Part shown: piece by piece, positions 7,335-17,200 of the stretch
Layout: every line of letters starts with the position of its first letter
How positions within the stretch are numbered: the stretch's first letter is position 1
Origin: Balneola sp.
GTDB lineage: Bacteria > Bacteroidota > Rhodothermia > Balneolales > Balneolaceae
Length of the DNA stretch: 64,000 bases
Direction: 5' to 3'
Assembly: GCA_017640785.1 (NCBI GenBank)
Contig: JAEPPZ010000010.1
Span: 107,931-171,930, forward strand
Notes under the pieces: generated by a model
Told to the model about the DNA's origin: nothing
What the model saw: the letters and a program-made list of their open reading frames with translations, nothing else
Databases searched by the model: none
Made by a program: the position numbers and the translations under genes

Positions 7335-8201
7335 TTAAAATTTGAGAGTATAACTTACAAAAGGAATAAGTGTTTCTTCTATACCAAAGAAACCAAGATC
7401 AAAAGCACTTTTTGAACCAATGATTCTACCACCAAAGGAGACTAAAGCTGTTGATTCATTTTCGCCTGTTGGGAAGAAGATGTTTTCACTGATGAATGCA
7501 AAACGTTCACTGATTCTGTATTGACCACCAAGAATTAAAAGTGCATCTGATGAACTTCCTTCTGCCAAACCTACACCGTTACCGGCGGTTAGATCTAAGC
7601 GGCTTTTCGAGTATGTAATAGAGCCAAACAGTGAGGAAACTCCTTCGTCGATATCAAAGAATTTGTAGTATTTTATGTTTCCGGAAATATAAAGAGTGCT
7701 ATTTAATGAAGTTCCTATTTTAGCACCTGCCGTAAACATTTGGTTTTCAATTCCAAGTCCCGGAATCATACTAAATCCGGCATCTATGCTGAAGCTGTTT
7801 GTAATTCCATAAGAGAAATTGGAAAAGAAGATGTATGTGTTTTGATAGTAACCCGAGCCTTTATCTAACATTTTGCCGGTTTGTGTAACAAAAAGTTTGT
7901 TCTTCGCAGGGTTGTCGCGCCAGCCTGAAGTTACATCACTGGGGTTGTATATCCTGACGCTTTGAATTCGATCATATCTGAAATTGAATACACCATCTTT
8001 TGTTCTGACCCCTGCCGATTCTTCATCCACAGAAACTACATCACCGACGTATGTATTTTCGTTAGTTAAGGTAACCGTTACTTGTTTATTTTCCTGTTGA
8101 GCTTTTATAAATGTAGCCTTGAATTCTGATGTTTGTGCTGTTACAGTAAAGGAAAAGAACAGTGAAAAGAATGTTAAAAGAAAAGGATGTTTAGTTGACA
8201 T
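7335..8201 (-). CDS. Secreted envelope protein with Sm-like segment and barrel-like C-terminus
   Basis: The start at 8201 (MSTKHPFLLTFFSLFFSFTV, then TAQ) gives a clean signal peptide; a longer reading from 8258 would bury it. After the signal, residues ~20-70 form a short beta-rich unit (VTLTNENTYVGDVVSVDEES ... FNFRYDRIQSVRI) resembling an LSm-like or SH3-like fold. The remaining ~200 residues alternate Gly and aromatic residues in strand-like blocks (SYGITNSFSIDAGFSMIPG; QYRISERFAFISENIFFPTG) and end VSYTLKF, an outer-membrane-barrel type C-terminus. Specific function not recognised. Confidence 0.7.
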   Translation of the reverse strand: MSTKHPFLLTFFSLFFSFTVTAQTSEFKATFIKAQQENKQVTVTLTNENTYVGDVVSVDEESAGVRTKDGVFNFRYDRIQSVRIYNPSDVTSGWRDNPAKNKLFVTQTGKMLDKGSGYYQNTYIFFSNFSYGITNSFSIDAGFSMIPGLGIENQMFTAGAKIGTSLNSTLYISGNIKYYKFFDIDEGVSSLFGSITYSKSRLDLTAGNGVGLAEGSSSDALLILGGQYRISERFAFISENIFFPTGENESTALVSFGGRIIGSKSAFDLGFFGIEETLIPFVSYTLKF

Positions 8202-8435
8202 AGCGGTGAGAATTTTAATTTGATGGCATAGATTCAAGATGTTGATTAATCTAGACAAAAAAAAGAGACCCTATTAAAAGTTGCATGTATTTTCTTAGAG
8301 TATAAAAAAGTTCAATGATCAGCAGAGGATGCTTACAGGAAAGGTATTTTCCCAATTAATTAACTTAGATGCAGAAATCTGAATTACGAAGATAAATTTT
8401 TGTATTTTAAGTCAACTTTTAAAAGAAATTTGATC

Positions 8436-8939
8436 ATGAGTAACAACAAGATTTTAATATTCGGACTTCTATTTACCATAGGTTTTGGAGTGGCACTATT
8501 CTGGCCTAAAAAAGTAGCAGAGGAAGAGTATTCAGCAACGATTTCTTCGGCTTCTTCTGATAAGATTGAAGTGGTAATGTACAAGAACCCGGGATGCCAA
8601 TGCTGTACTAAATGGGCTGCTTTAATGAATGATGATCAATTTGAAGTAGTAGAAAAGCCTATCCCTAATTTGATGGAAGTAAAAAGAGAGAAAGGTGTAC
8701 CTCCAAGATTTGAATCATGCCATACGGCAATGGTTGGAGAGTACTTTGTAGAAGGGCATGTGCCAATTGAAGATGTTAACCGACTTTTAGAAGAAAAACC
8801 GGAAGATGCTATAGGACTTACTGTTCCGGGTATGCCTATTGGTTCTCCGGGTATGGAAGTACCGGGAAGAGAAGCAGACAGCTACGATGTATATCTTGTC
8901 AAGAAGGACGGTTCTACTGAAGTTTTTTCTTCCTACTAA
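8436..8939 (+). CDS. DUF411 metal-binding protein, membrane anchored
   Basis: The ATG at 8436 (MSNNKILIFGLLFTIGFG) begins an N-terminal hydrophobic helix, so the protein is probably anchored in the inner membrane with the domain in the periplasm. Residues ~40-160 match DUF411: VVMYKNPGCQCCTKWA with the CxCC metal-binding cluster, FESCHTAMVGEYFVEGHVP, and IGLTVPGMPIGSPGME with conserved Met residues. DUF411 proteins often accompany copper or other metal resistance genes, which fits PCuAC and SCO1 across the terminator. It is transcribed convergently with them. Confidence 0.88.
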   Translation: MSNNKILIFGLLFTIGFGVALFWPKKVAEEEYSATISSASSDKIEVVMYKNPGCQCCTKWAALMNDDQFEVVEKPIPNLMEVKREKGVPPRFESCHTAMVGEYFVEGHVPIEDVNRLLEEKPEDAIGLTVPGMPIGSPGMEVPGREADSYDVYLVKKDGSTEVFSSY

Positions 8940-8962
8940 ACATTTCTCTACACAAATTATTT

Positions 8963-8992
8963 AAAAAGACATGCTCAGGTATGTCTTTTTTT
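8963..8992 (+). terminator. Terminator after the DUF411 gene
   Basis: Perfect 10-bp arms AAAAAGACAT and ATGTCTTTTT with an 8-base loop, running into further T residues, 23 bases after the stop codon. A simple intrinsic terminator for rightward transcription. Confidence 0.8.
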
Positions 8993-9179
8993 ATGCCTTT
9001 CAGTTAACTGAGGTAGATTTAAATTCCCTCCATTTGATAGAGTAAAGATGCTTTTCGGCTATAAAACTACTCTAAACGGATACCTGACAACAAATTATAA
9101 TAAAATACAATCCGACTTAACGGGCTTTGCGTATTTAAGAATGAGCAATTAACCCGGCTCATTTTCTTAATCAACCCAG

Positions 9180-9209
9180 AAAGCCCGAATGGTGAAAAGT
9201 TCGGGCTTT
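9180..9209. terminator. Bidirectional hairpin between convergent genes
   Basis: Perfect 10-bp arms AAAGCCCGAA and TTCGGGCTTT with a 10-base loop. It lies immediately after the stop of the leftward PCuAC gene and is the second hairpin met by rightward transcription from the DUF411 gene. The preceding ~180 bases (9000-9180) contain a weaker hairpin with AATGAGC/GCTCATT arms but no gene. Confidence 0.78.
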
Positions 9210-9210
9210 A

Positions 9211-9660
9211 TTATTTGTTAGCTGTTACAGGTAATGTTAAGTCTACTTTTCCGGCTTGTTTGAATATTAAAGAGATTGTGACAGAATCCGGTTCTTGCAG
9301 ATCAGTTTTAAGATTCATAAGCATAACATGTAATCCTCCTTGTTTAAGGGTGATATTCTGTTTTGCCTGAACGATTATTTCTGCTTTCTCACGCATCCCT
9401 GCAAGGCCATCTTCGGTAGTGTATGATTCATGAATTTGAGTCATCATAGCTTGTGGGCTGTAAACAGAAATAAGCGTGTCAGCAATACTAAGAGGATTCT
9501 TGTATACAAAGTAAGCTCCACTCATTTGTCCCTGAACACTCGGCCGGGCCCAGTTTTGAATTTTATCAGGTTCAGATTTTTGAGGGGGATTTTTTTTAGG
9601 ATCATCTCCACATCCTGAAAAAAGCAATATTGTAAAAAATAGAACAACAGAGGTTTTCAT
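9211..9660 (-). CDS. Periplasmic copper chaperone PCu(A)C lipoprotein
   Basis: A 149-residue copper chaperone of the PCuAC/DUF461 family, which delivers Cu(I) to cytochrome oxidase or other cuproproteins. The lipobox FSGCG near residue 17 indicates a lipoprotein. The family copper site (His-Met ... His-x-Met) is present: MMTQIHESY, GLAGMRE, and GLHVMLM. It is followed on the same strand by nothing and preceded, 5 bp away, by the SCO1 homologue, forming a two-gene copper-delivery operon. Confidence 0.92.
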   Translation of the reverse strand: MKTSVVLFFTILLFSGCGDDPKKNPPQKSEPDKIQNWARPSVQGQMSGAYFVYKNPLSIADTLISVYSPQAMMTQIHESYTTEDGLAGMREKAEIIVQAKQNITLKQGGLHVMLMNLKTDLQEPDSVTISLIFKQAGKVDLTLPVTANK

Positions 9661-9665
9661 TTGAA

Positions 9666-10250
9666 TTATTTCCTTACAGTTTTAAGGTCTTCAACAATGT
9701 AGTTTACGGGTGTCATACTTCCGCCATATTCGAAAATTACTCTGCTTTTTTTGTCCAGCACCATAATTTTATCAGAATGGTTCATAAAATATACTTCTTT
9801 ATCATCTTCCCTTACTTGTGTAAATGAAACCTGAGAACGAACTCTTACGCTATCCATTAGCTCACTTATGGTTGTTGAATCAGCTGTTAAGAAATCGAAA
9901 TTATCGTCCAGATTAAAAAGTCCTTTGTAGTTCTTTAAAACTTCAGGAGTGTCTCTTTTGGGATCAAATGTGATTCCTAAAAACTGAATATCATCAGGAT
10001 TATTAAACTCTTTCTGAACTTTGATAAGATTTTGAGTTACTAACGGACAAATATCCGGACAGTTAGTATATATAAATCCAACAATAACGTACTTGCCCTG
10101 ATAATCGTCAGGAAAGGTAACCGATTCCCCATTTTGGTTAATGACGTTAAAAGATTTATCAGAAAGATCGTCTATTACTTTTGGACCGGTATTACACGAA
10201 GTAAAAAAGATAAAAAGAATGAAAACGAATGAGGGGAAAAGAGGTTTCAT
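9666..10250 (-). CDS. SCO1/SenC/PrrC-family copper protein
   Basis: A 194-residue thioredoxin-fold protein involved in copper delivery to, or redox maintenance of, the cytochrome oxidase Cu(A) site. The lipobox FFTSCN gives a lipoprotein anchor. The CxxxC copper motif is visible in YTNCPDICPLVT, with the distal His in YFMNHSDKIMVLD and the family motif FLGITFDPKRDTPEVLKNY. It precedes PCuAC by 5 bp in one operon. Functions of the two proteins are complementary in known systems, which supports the assignment. Confidence 0.93.
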   Translation of the reverse strand: MKPLFPSFVFILFIFFTSCNTGPKVIDDLSDKSFNVINQNGESVTFPDDYQGKYVIVGFIYTNCPDICPLVTQNLIKVQKEFNNPDDIQFLGITFDPKRDTPEVLKNYKGLFNLDDNFDFLTADSTTISELMDSVRVRSQVSFTQVREDDKEVYFMNHSDKIMVLDKKSRVIFEYGGSMTPVNYIVEDLKTVRK

Positions 10251-10281
10251 TTGAAAGGTGTTAATGCTGATGAGTTACAAT

Positions 10282-10386
10282 TTAGAATTTACGAGCATCA
10301 TAAGGTCGGCATTTAAATTCTAAAGTTGAATCATGTATTCCAAATTTATCATGTAATAAGGTTTTAATTTCTTTCCCGGTAATAGA
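10282..10386 (-). pseudogene. C-terminal relic of a cation diffusion facilitator
   Basis: The minus strand encodes, in one frame to a stop, SITGKEIKTLLHDKFGIHDS then TLEFKCRPYDARKF. The pattern I(K)xxLHDKFGIHxxTLEFxC is the end of CzcD/CDF-type zinc-cation efflux proteins, whose cytoplasmic C-terminal domain closes with ...LEEKFGIxHxTLQxE. No start codon or transmembrane region precedes it; it abuts the next gene's stop codon and would need a protein of about 300 residues. I read it as the surviving tail of a deleted metal transporter beside the copper genes. Identification is by motif only. Confidence 0.55.
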
Positions 10387-10388
10387 CC

Positions 10389-10847
10389 TTAAGAAATAAA
10401 CCAAATCCCAAAACTGACCAGCATGGAAGTAACCATCAACAGATATGCTTGCTTTACAGGTTTATCCGGTAAGAATTTATGTAGTGGGTTATCCTGAAAA
10501 AAACTAATGAGCTCTTGCTGTTTGGTTTTTGAAGCTTCATCAAGCTCATCGGTATTTTTTAGCAGAATCTGCAGATCACCCTGAACTTGATCAGTACTTT
10601 CATTGATGAACAAAGCTATAGATTGAGGGGTTATTTTGGCAAGACCACTTAAAATGAGATAGGTAGGAATACCAACCATCCAGATTGCAATGGCAACAAT
10701 AGATTTATCATAAATACTCAAATTGATAAATAAACCCAGAATCATACTGATCAAAGCGGCAAGTCCCATGATGCATAAGAGCGCACTAAGGATAAGCCTC
10801 AGTTTCCAATTGTTAAGCCCTTCAGTAAGTATTTTGGATCCGTTCAT
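10389..10847 (-). CDS. Membrane protein, unknown family
   Basis: A 152-residue protein with three likely transmembrane helices (LRLILSALLCIMGLAALISM; IVAIAIWMVGIPTYLILSGL; the C-terminal AYLLMVTSMLVSFGIWFIS) and a charged cytoplasmic or periplasmic central segment (QGDLQILLKNTDELDEASKTK) with coiled-coil character. No recognised domain. It stands between the copper operon and the M14 peptidase, on the same strand as both. Its stop abuts the cation-transporter relic. Confidence 0.7.
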   Translation of the reverse strand: MNGSKILTEGLNNWKLRLILSALLCIMGLAALISMILGLFINLSIYDKSIVAIAIWMVGIPTYLILSGLAKITPQSIALFINESTDQVQGDLQILLKNTDELDEASKTKQQELISFFQDNPLHKFLPDKPVKQAYLLMVTSMLVSFGIWFIS

Positions 10848-10885
10848 GCCTCAATTTAAAAAAATGTGGGAGATAGCAAAGTTTT

Positions 10886-12136
10886 TTATCGAACTTTGCT
10901 TTTTTCGTCCAACAATAATTTCATAAGACTTCTTGCAGCAGAGCGGCCTACTTGCTCAATGGTTTCAAAGGGAAGTTCGTCACTCATTTCAAAAGTCACG
11001 GCGTCTGCCCCAAAAGTCTTATATATCCAGTTTTTTGAAATCGGAGAAGTTGTATCAAATTCTTCTGTTACAAACCTGACAGATTGGTTGTCTTGCTTAA
11101 TAAAAGGAATCCATTTTTGAGTAACATCATCAGGAAATGTTTTTACAGATTGTTCAATAGGGTAGAAGATATTTTCATTCGTGGAATGAAAATCAATTCC
11201 GTAATAAACAGTTTTCATAGGGTCCTGAAGCAAAGGTAACAGAGCATCTTTAACAGCCCTGGTTTCCGGCTGATTGAAATTTTCCCAATCCCGGTTTAAG
11301 TCAATTCCGGCAGCGCTATGTCGCCAATGTCCATTTATAACACCATCCACATTAATCAAAGGGAATGAACGAACTATGAACTCAGATCTGAATTGTTTCG
11401 AAAGTTCTGAATCCGAAATCAGTTCTTCTATGAAATACCGGGCCGCGTAATAACCTGAAACTTCAGGTGGATGTTGCCGGCTCATTATGATTAGAACACC
11501 GGCCTTACTATTAGGATCTGTTTCATTAATTGTCAGTTCTTTGATCGGGTTTCCGAGTTTGCTGATTCCAATTTCACTGATTGAGGCATACGAATGTTGA
11601 GACATTTTCATCAACCATTGATCATAAGACTTTGTGTTTGAAATGGGTTGAGCACTTACTGTAATTGGTTCTTTTGAAAGATTGACTTGAAAGTCCAGTG
11701 TCTTTGAAGCCGAATCATAAACAGCTTTATTCATGTCCACTGTGTATGTAGAATCATCGGTGGAAATCTTAGGAACATATCTATGACGTGCGTTGTTGTA
11801 ATTGAGACGTATAACTGCAGATCGGGTTGAGTCGCTCCAAATTTTGAATGCGTACCAGGGACTGTTGTTTATCGGAGCGTTTTCCGGCTCAATAAAAACT
11901 TCAAATGTGCTGTCATCAATGGCATAAAAATCACTTAGCCTAGCACTTTCGAAATTATTTGAGACCCAAACGACCGGGTTACCTGCACCAATTATTCTTC
12001 TGTGTTGAGGATGGACTTTTTTATCTTGAGTATCCGTTACATTAGGGGGATCGTAGGAAAAACCCGTAAACTCCTCAGACGATTTGCAGTTAAATAAAAA
12101 GAGAAAACAAACAGAAAGAATTAAATATTTATACAT
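10886..12136 (-). CDS. M14-family zinc carboxypeptidase lipoprotein
   Basis: A 416-residue exported metallopeptidase. Lipobox at the N-terminus (FLFLFNCKSS). The M14 zinc-binding HxxE motif lies in SRQHPPEVSGYY, the substrate-binding Arg/Asn region in GIDLNRDWENFNQPETRAV, and the third zinc ligand in GIDFHSTNENIFYP; the catalytic Glu is probably in AVTFEMSDELPFE. About 130 residues of N-terminal beta-rich region precede the catalytic domain. Expected to trim peptides or peptidoglycan stems in the periplasm; the substrate is not determinable here. Confidence 0.88.
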   Translation of the reverse strand: MYKYLILSVCFLFLFNCKSSEEFTGFSYDPPNVTDTQDKKVHPQHRRIIGAGNPVVWVSNNFESARLSDFYAIDDSTFEVFIEPENAPINNSPWYAFKIWSDSTRSAVIRLNYNNARHRYVPKISTDDSTYTVDMNKAVYDSASKTLDFQVNLSKEPITVSAQPISNTKSYDQWLMKMSQHSYASISEIGISKLGNPIKELTINETDPNSKAGVLIIMSRQHPPEVSGYYAARYFIEELISDSELSKQFRSEFIVRSFPLINVDGVINGHWRHSAAGIDLNRDWENFNQPETRAVKDALLPLLQDPMKTVYYGIDFHSTNENIFYPIEQSVKTFPDDVTQKWIPFIKQDNQSVRFVTEEFDTTSPISKNWIYKTFGADAVTFEMSDELPFETIEQVGRSAARSLMKLLLDEKSKVR

Positions 12137-12233
12137 AGTACATTGTTAGTTGTATTAAACACATTCAAGAAATAAAGGGATAACTGCTAAGGCTACAAGA
12201 ATGCAGATTAAATATTTGGCTATTAATTAAACA

Positions 12234-14216
12234 TTGAAAAAATTACTTACTCAACATATCAGAATTTACGTAATCTTTTTGATGTTCGTAACCGTACCTC
12301 TGTCTCCGCTTATAGCTCAGGATGAAGGAAAACCGGATCGTATTTGGAATGTGAAAATTGAAGGAAATGACACATATAATGACATAGTACTCAAAAAGTA
12401 CATTTCAAATGAAGCCCCTTCTATATGGAAGAAGATCACCTTTTTTAATGAAAAAGGATTTTATGTTTCGGAAACGGAAATTCGCAGAGATGTAATACGA
12501 TTAGAAAGATTCTACCAACGTCGCGGATTTAATGAAGTAGATGTGAATTACAGATTGGAATCCAAAAATAAAGAGTGGAAGAAAGAACTCATATTTATGG
12601 TAGTTGAAAATACACCAATCAGAATAGATTCAGTTCAGGTACTTCTGCAAACATCTATGCGAGACAGCTCAGTTATCTACGGTAATGAAAAGTTCAAAAA
12701 AGAACTCAATCGTTTGCCTTATCGAAAAGGAAAAATTTATCAACCGGTCTCAAAAGCACAAGTGGAATCGGACTTTACAAACATATTGAGAAACCTGGGA
12801 TATCCATATGCGGAAACTGAGGTTCAAACAGAAGTAGATACCACTGCAAAAAAAGCAAGCGTGGCAATGCTTACTTATCCGGGGCCAAGAGCAAGATTCG
12901 ATTCTATGTTCGTAGAAGGAGAAACTACACTGGATGCAAAATACATCCGGAGGGAAACCGGAATCGATAAAAACGAATATTTTAGTGATGAAGCAATGCG
13001 AGAAGCGCAAAGAGAATTGTTTGGCCATCACTTACTGAGATTTGCACTAATTTCAATACCGGATCAGGAACAAGACAGCACTATAAATGTACTGGCAAGA
13101 GTGAAGGAAAGAAGTTTAAGATCTTTCGCTGCTACTTTTGGAATAGGAAACTATGACAGATTTAATGATGACCGATTAACAATTTTAAATTCCTACAAAT
13201 TATTTAGGGCACAAGCATCCTGGAGTCATAGAAATGCCAGAGGAAAAGGAGAATTATTTTCTTTGAATACAAAACTATCTGCATTTGATTTGAGATTGGG
13301 AGCAAGCTATTTGTTTCCTTACGTATACAATACTAAAAGCAGTATTACTATTTCGCCATTTGTTCAGCGACGTATTGAACGAGCCTATTCCATTGACACA
13401 GGAGGTATCAGGAATAGCTTCGGATATAACTACAGTGAGTCGGTTACAGGAACTTTCAACTATGATTTTACGCTGAACCGGGAGTTTGATGTTAAAGAAA
13501 ATGAAGATGGAACTTCTGTGGTCAGTCCCGACAGCATTTTAAACTATAATATTTCATCATTCAAGTTTAGCGTTTATGCAAGGAAAGGACTTCCAAGAGG
13601 TGGCAATGGCTTTACTGTTCAGCCATTTTTAGAATTATCGGGTTTGTTTAACGAAGCTACTTACTCTTTTCAGAAAGCATCATTAGATATAAGAGGATAT
13701 AAAAAGTTAAATGAGAGCCTGGTTGCAGCTGCAAGAGTAAATGGAGGATCTATTTATTACGCCAAACAGGATTCCTTGCCGGCTGATATCCGGTTTTATA
13801 ATGGAGGATCAAGTGAAGTTCGTGGATGGGGGAGACAAGAGTTGGGTCCAAAAGAAGCAGTGTTTGATTCCTTAGGTGCTTTTTCGGGCTATGTGCCAAC
13901 CGGGGGTAAAGCAACATTAAGTTTTAATTTCGAGCTGAGACAAGACGTTGACAGATTTATAAAAGGATTAAGTTTTGCAGGATTTATAGATGGCGGTCAG
14001 GTTTGGAAAACAATTCGTACAACTGAAAACCGACCGATTCAGTTTGGAGTTGGAGGAGGAGTCAGATATGAATCTCCGATCGGGCCTATTCGCGTCGATC
14101 TTGGATACAAAGTGAATCCTACTGATGAAGATCTGAATATCTATCAGGGAGACGATAGTATGAGCTCTGCCTGGAACAGGTGGCATTTTCATTTTAGTAT
14201 AGGGCAGGCATTTTAA
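12234..14216 (+). CDS. tamA: TamA-like Omp85 outer-membrane assembly protein
   Basis: An Omp85-superfamily protein (660 residues) with a signal peptide ending SPLIAQ, POTRA-type repeats in the N-terminal ~280 residues (WNVKIEGNDTYNDIVLKKY; VQVLLQTSMRD), and a 16-strand-type C-terminal barrel ending RWHFHFSIGQAF. The barrel has the lid-lock-like RGFNEVDVNY and the GGSSEVRGWGRQELG motif. The TTG start is forced: an in-frame TAA lies one codon upstream. It overlaps the next gene by one base (TAATG), so it is co-translated with TamB. The pair probably moves lipids or autotransporter-like proteins across the envelope. The name rests on the tamB neighbour; a BamA role is less likely. Confidence 0.88.
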   Translation: MKKLLTQHIRIYVIFLMFVTVPLSPLIAQDEGKPDRIWNVKIEGNDTYNDIVLKKYISNEAPSIWKKITFFNEKGFYVSETEIRRDVIRLERFYQRRGFNEVDVNYRLESKNKEWKKELIFMVVENTPIRIDSVQVLLQTSMRDSSVIYGNEKFKKELNRLPYRKGKIYQPVSKAQVESDFTNILRNLGYPYAETEVQTEVDTTAKKASVAMLTYPGPRARFDSMFVEGETTLDAKYIRRETGIDKNEYFSDEAMREAQRELFGHHLLRFALISIPDQEQDSTINVLARVKERSLRSFAATFGIGNYDRFNDDRLTILNSYKLFRAQASWSHRNARGKGELFSLNTKLSAFDLRLGASYLFPYVYNTKSSITISPFVQRRIERAYSIDTGGIRNSFGYNYSESVTGTFNYDFTLNREFDVKENEDGTSVVSPDSILNYNISSFKFSVYARKGLPRGGNGFTVQPFLELSGLFNEATYSFQKASLDIRGYKKLNESLVAAARVNGGSIYYAKQDSLPADIRFYNGGSSEVRGWGRQELGPKEAVFDSLGAFSGYVPTGGKATLSFNFELRQDVDRFIKGLSFAGFIDGGQVWKTIRTTENRPIQFGVGGGVRYESPIGPIRVDLGYKVNPTDEDLNIYQGDDSMSSAWNRWHFHFSIGQAF

Positions 14217-17200
14217 TGAGTGAGAAGTCAACAAATATCTTTGTAAAAATACTGAAGGGCTCGCTCTGGGTAATTTTAGTATTGTTTTTACTTCTTGCAG
14301 GATTACGTCTGTCACTGAAAACAAAGACTGTACAAAATTTCGCCAAGAATAAGATCGAAGAAATTGGCAATGAGAATCTTACTGTTGGTTTTTCCATCAA
14401 CGAAATAAGCGGAGATTTGTGGAAAGAAATTCGATTAACAGGCATTCATATAGGTGAGGCTGACTCTGTAGCATATGTAGATACATTGTATGCAAAATAT
14501 GATGTATTGAGTTTTCTGTCTGGGACATTTCACATCGAGCAAATAACAGTTGCAGAAGCAACCATCCACGCAAGACAAACAGGATATACAGAAGATTCTA
14601 CGGCGGTATTTAATGTTCAGGAAATTGTTAAACCTGATACCACTTCCGAAGAATCTTCATTTCAATTCGAGATAGCAGATATAAATATCAAAAGGAGCAA
14701 TGTTTCTCTGTATTCTCCTGACTTACTTCCGGATTCATCTGTTTCTATTCAAGGTATTGAAGCTCGTGCGAGTTTTGCGTTGAAAGAAGAAATTGAAGCT
14801 CAACTATCAAAATTGAATTTTGAGATCAAAGAAGGCAGACTACCGGAGTCGATTTCTTTTAAAGCTTCGGGATCATATGAGAATCAACAAATCTCGCTTC
14901 AGGATCTGGTACTGAATACAGGAAGATCGCTTTTTAAAGCAAATGGGTTTGCCAATCTGCAAGATTCCGTATTCAATTCCGATATAAAACTCGATCCGCT
15001 ATCTACTGAAGATGTACGAGCTTATGCTGAAACTGAAATCCCAAAAGAGGAAGTGGTAGTTGGAGTAAAGGTAAAAGGAGATCGTGAAAGTATTATTGTA
15101 GAATTGAATGCTGATGCAGATTTTGCAAGAAACCTTGAAGCTACTGCCACCTTTAATTTGAAAGAAAAGATTACGCTTACCCAATTTGGGATCAGAGGTG
15201 ATAACATTGATTTCGAAGCATTAACGAATGATTCTGTAGATGTGCAAACAGGTTTATTCCAGATGACAATGGATGGGGTAGTTAGTCAGGAATATGAAAA
15301 AGCAGATATTACCTGGGGATTTACCATAGAAGGAATCCGGTATGAAGAGTATAATTTCAGACGTTTTTTTGGAAGTGGAAGTCTGAAAAAAGGAAAAATA
15401 CTGGCAAATCTGGATGTTACAACAAGCGGAGAAGAAAATGTCCGTGCCAACACAACCATAGAAAATGTTTTCAATGATACAACGAGTTGGAGATTTGGGT
15501 TATGGCTGGACAGTTTTAATGCACAGTATTGGGCAGAGGACGCTCCACGAACAGATATCAGAATCAATATTACGGGGGATGGTAACGGATTTGAACTTTC
15601 AGAAACGCCATGGAATTTTACGATCGCAAACACCATAAGAGATCCGAGGAGCGAAGAATTTCAGAGAAATTACGGTGAAGGATTTGCGTCTCGTACCTCA
15701 AACCCACTGGTGATCGGAGATGAGGAGATTAAGTATGTATATCTGGATGCGAGTATATCAAATGACTCTGTGAAGGCGGAAGGGTTTACACGCTTACAAA
15801 CTTCGGATATTAATTTTAAAGCTCATGCAACGGAATTTCTGTCTGAACTACCGTCGTTTAGCTATCAGGTCTCTTCCCAAAGTTTAGATATATCTGAATT
15901 ATTGATGCTGTCGGACTTTCCAACTGATATAGACTTTGATGTCTCGGGTAAAGGTCGTGGGTCGAACCCGGAGAATCTGGTTTTAGAGGGTAGTGCAAAA
16001 GTAGATACAAGCTTTGTAAACGGAGCTGCAATTAATGTGCTAAATGGTAACTACACTATTGAAAAAGAGATTCTTAAAGTTTCTGAAGCCACTTTGAATA
16101 GTGATATTGCAAATGCAAGTTTCAGTGGACGAAGAAATATAAGTGATGAGAAGGATCCCGAAAATGTACTCTCATTTGATCTCGAACTCAAAAATACTCA
16201 GCCTTTTGCGGAACTAGCTGATCTGGAAATTTTACAAGCTCAAGGCCGTCTTTCTGCGGATGTTTATGAAAACGAGGAAGGTATATTGGAGTGTAAAACT
16301 GAGTTCGACCTTCAGAATATAGTAGTGGATGAGTTATTTCTTGCAAGTGGGATGACCGGAAGCGGAGAATTTGTATTGAAAGAGAGAGAAGAAGGGAGTT
16401 TTGAAATTGATATTAAAGACCCCAAGATCTATGAAACGTTATTGCAGGATATAAAAGTCACGACTAATTCAACCAGAACGGCGGACTCGCTTTTTGGAAG
16501 TTATTCTATTGAAATTCAGGACAACGTAAACGGCAGGATCAATAATGCAGGGACGTACGAATTACTTACTGATTCTATGCATATAGCAGTAGTTATGGAT
16601 AAGCTGGATCTTATAACGAATGATAACAGCCTTAAACTTCAGAACTCATTTAATATTTCGGTCAAAAATGGCGAGATCAGAACAGACTCATTAGAACTTG
16701 TTTCTCCAAATGGTGCTTTTCTGTCTCTGGCTGTGCCATATGCCGATAGCGTGAATCAACAGATTTGGTTTGTAGGAGAAAATTTCGATTTTGGCATCTT
16801 ACAGGAAATCATTTTCAGCGAAAGATATATAGATGGAGTTCTTTCAGGCCGTGCAAATATTAATAAAACAGAAACAACTCTTACCGGAAACGGAAATCTG
16901 GAACTGCAGAATATTGAATACGAGGGTGTTCAGGCAGATATATTCAGCATCAATTTTGATGCAAAGAACAAAAGGATACAATCCAATTTATCATTGATCT
17001 GGGATCGCAAAGAAGTTATTTCAGGTAGTCTGGATGTTCCTTTAGATCTTTCCGATCCGGAACAACTTTCAGATGAATTTTACACTCAATCAGTGAATGG
17101 TAATCTGATTATCAGACCAACTTCTTTATCAAGATTCAAATCAGCCCTGGAGAAATTTGAGATCACCGGAACGGAAGGAATTATAAGTTTTAACGGAACG

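Noticed and set aside
9000-9180. Possible small RNA or tRNA between convergent genes
   Set aside because: No cloverleaf or known RNA motif, only a weak hairpin.
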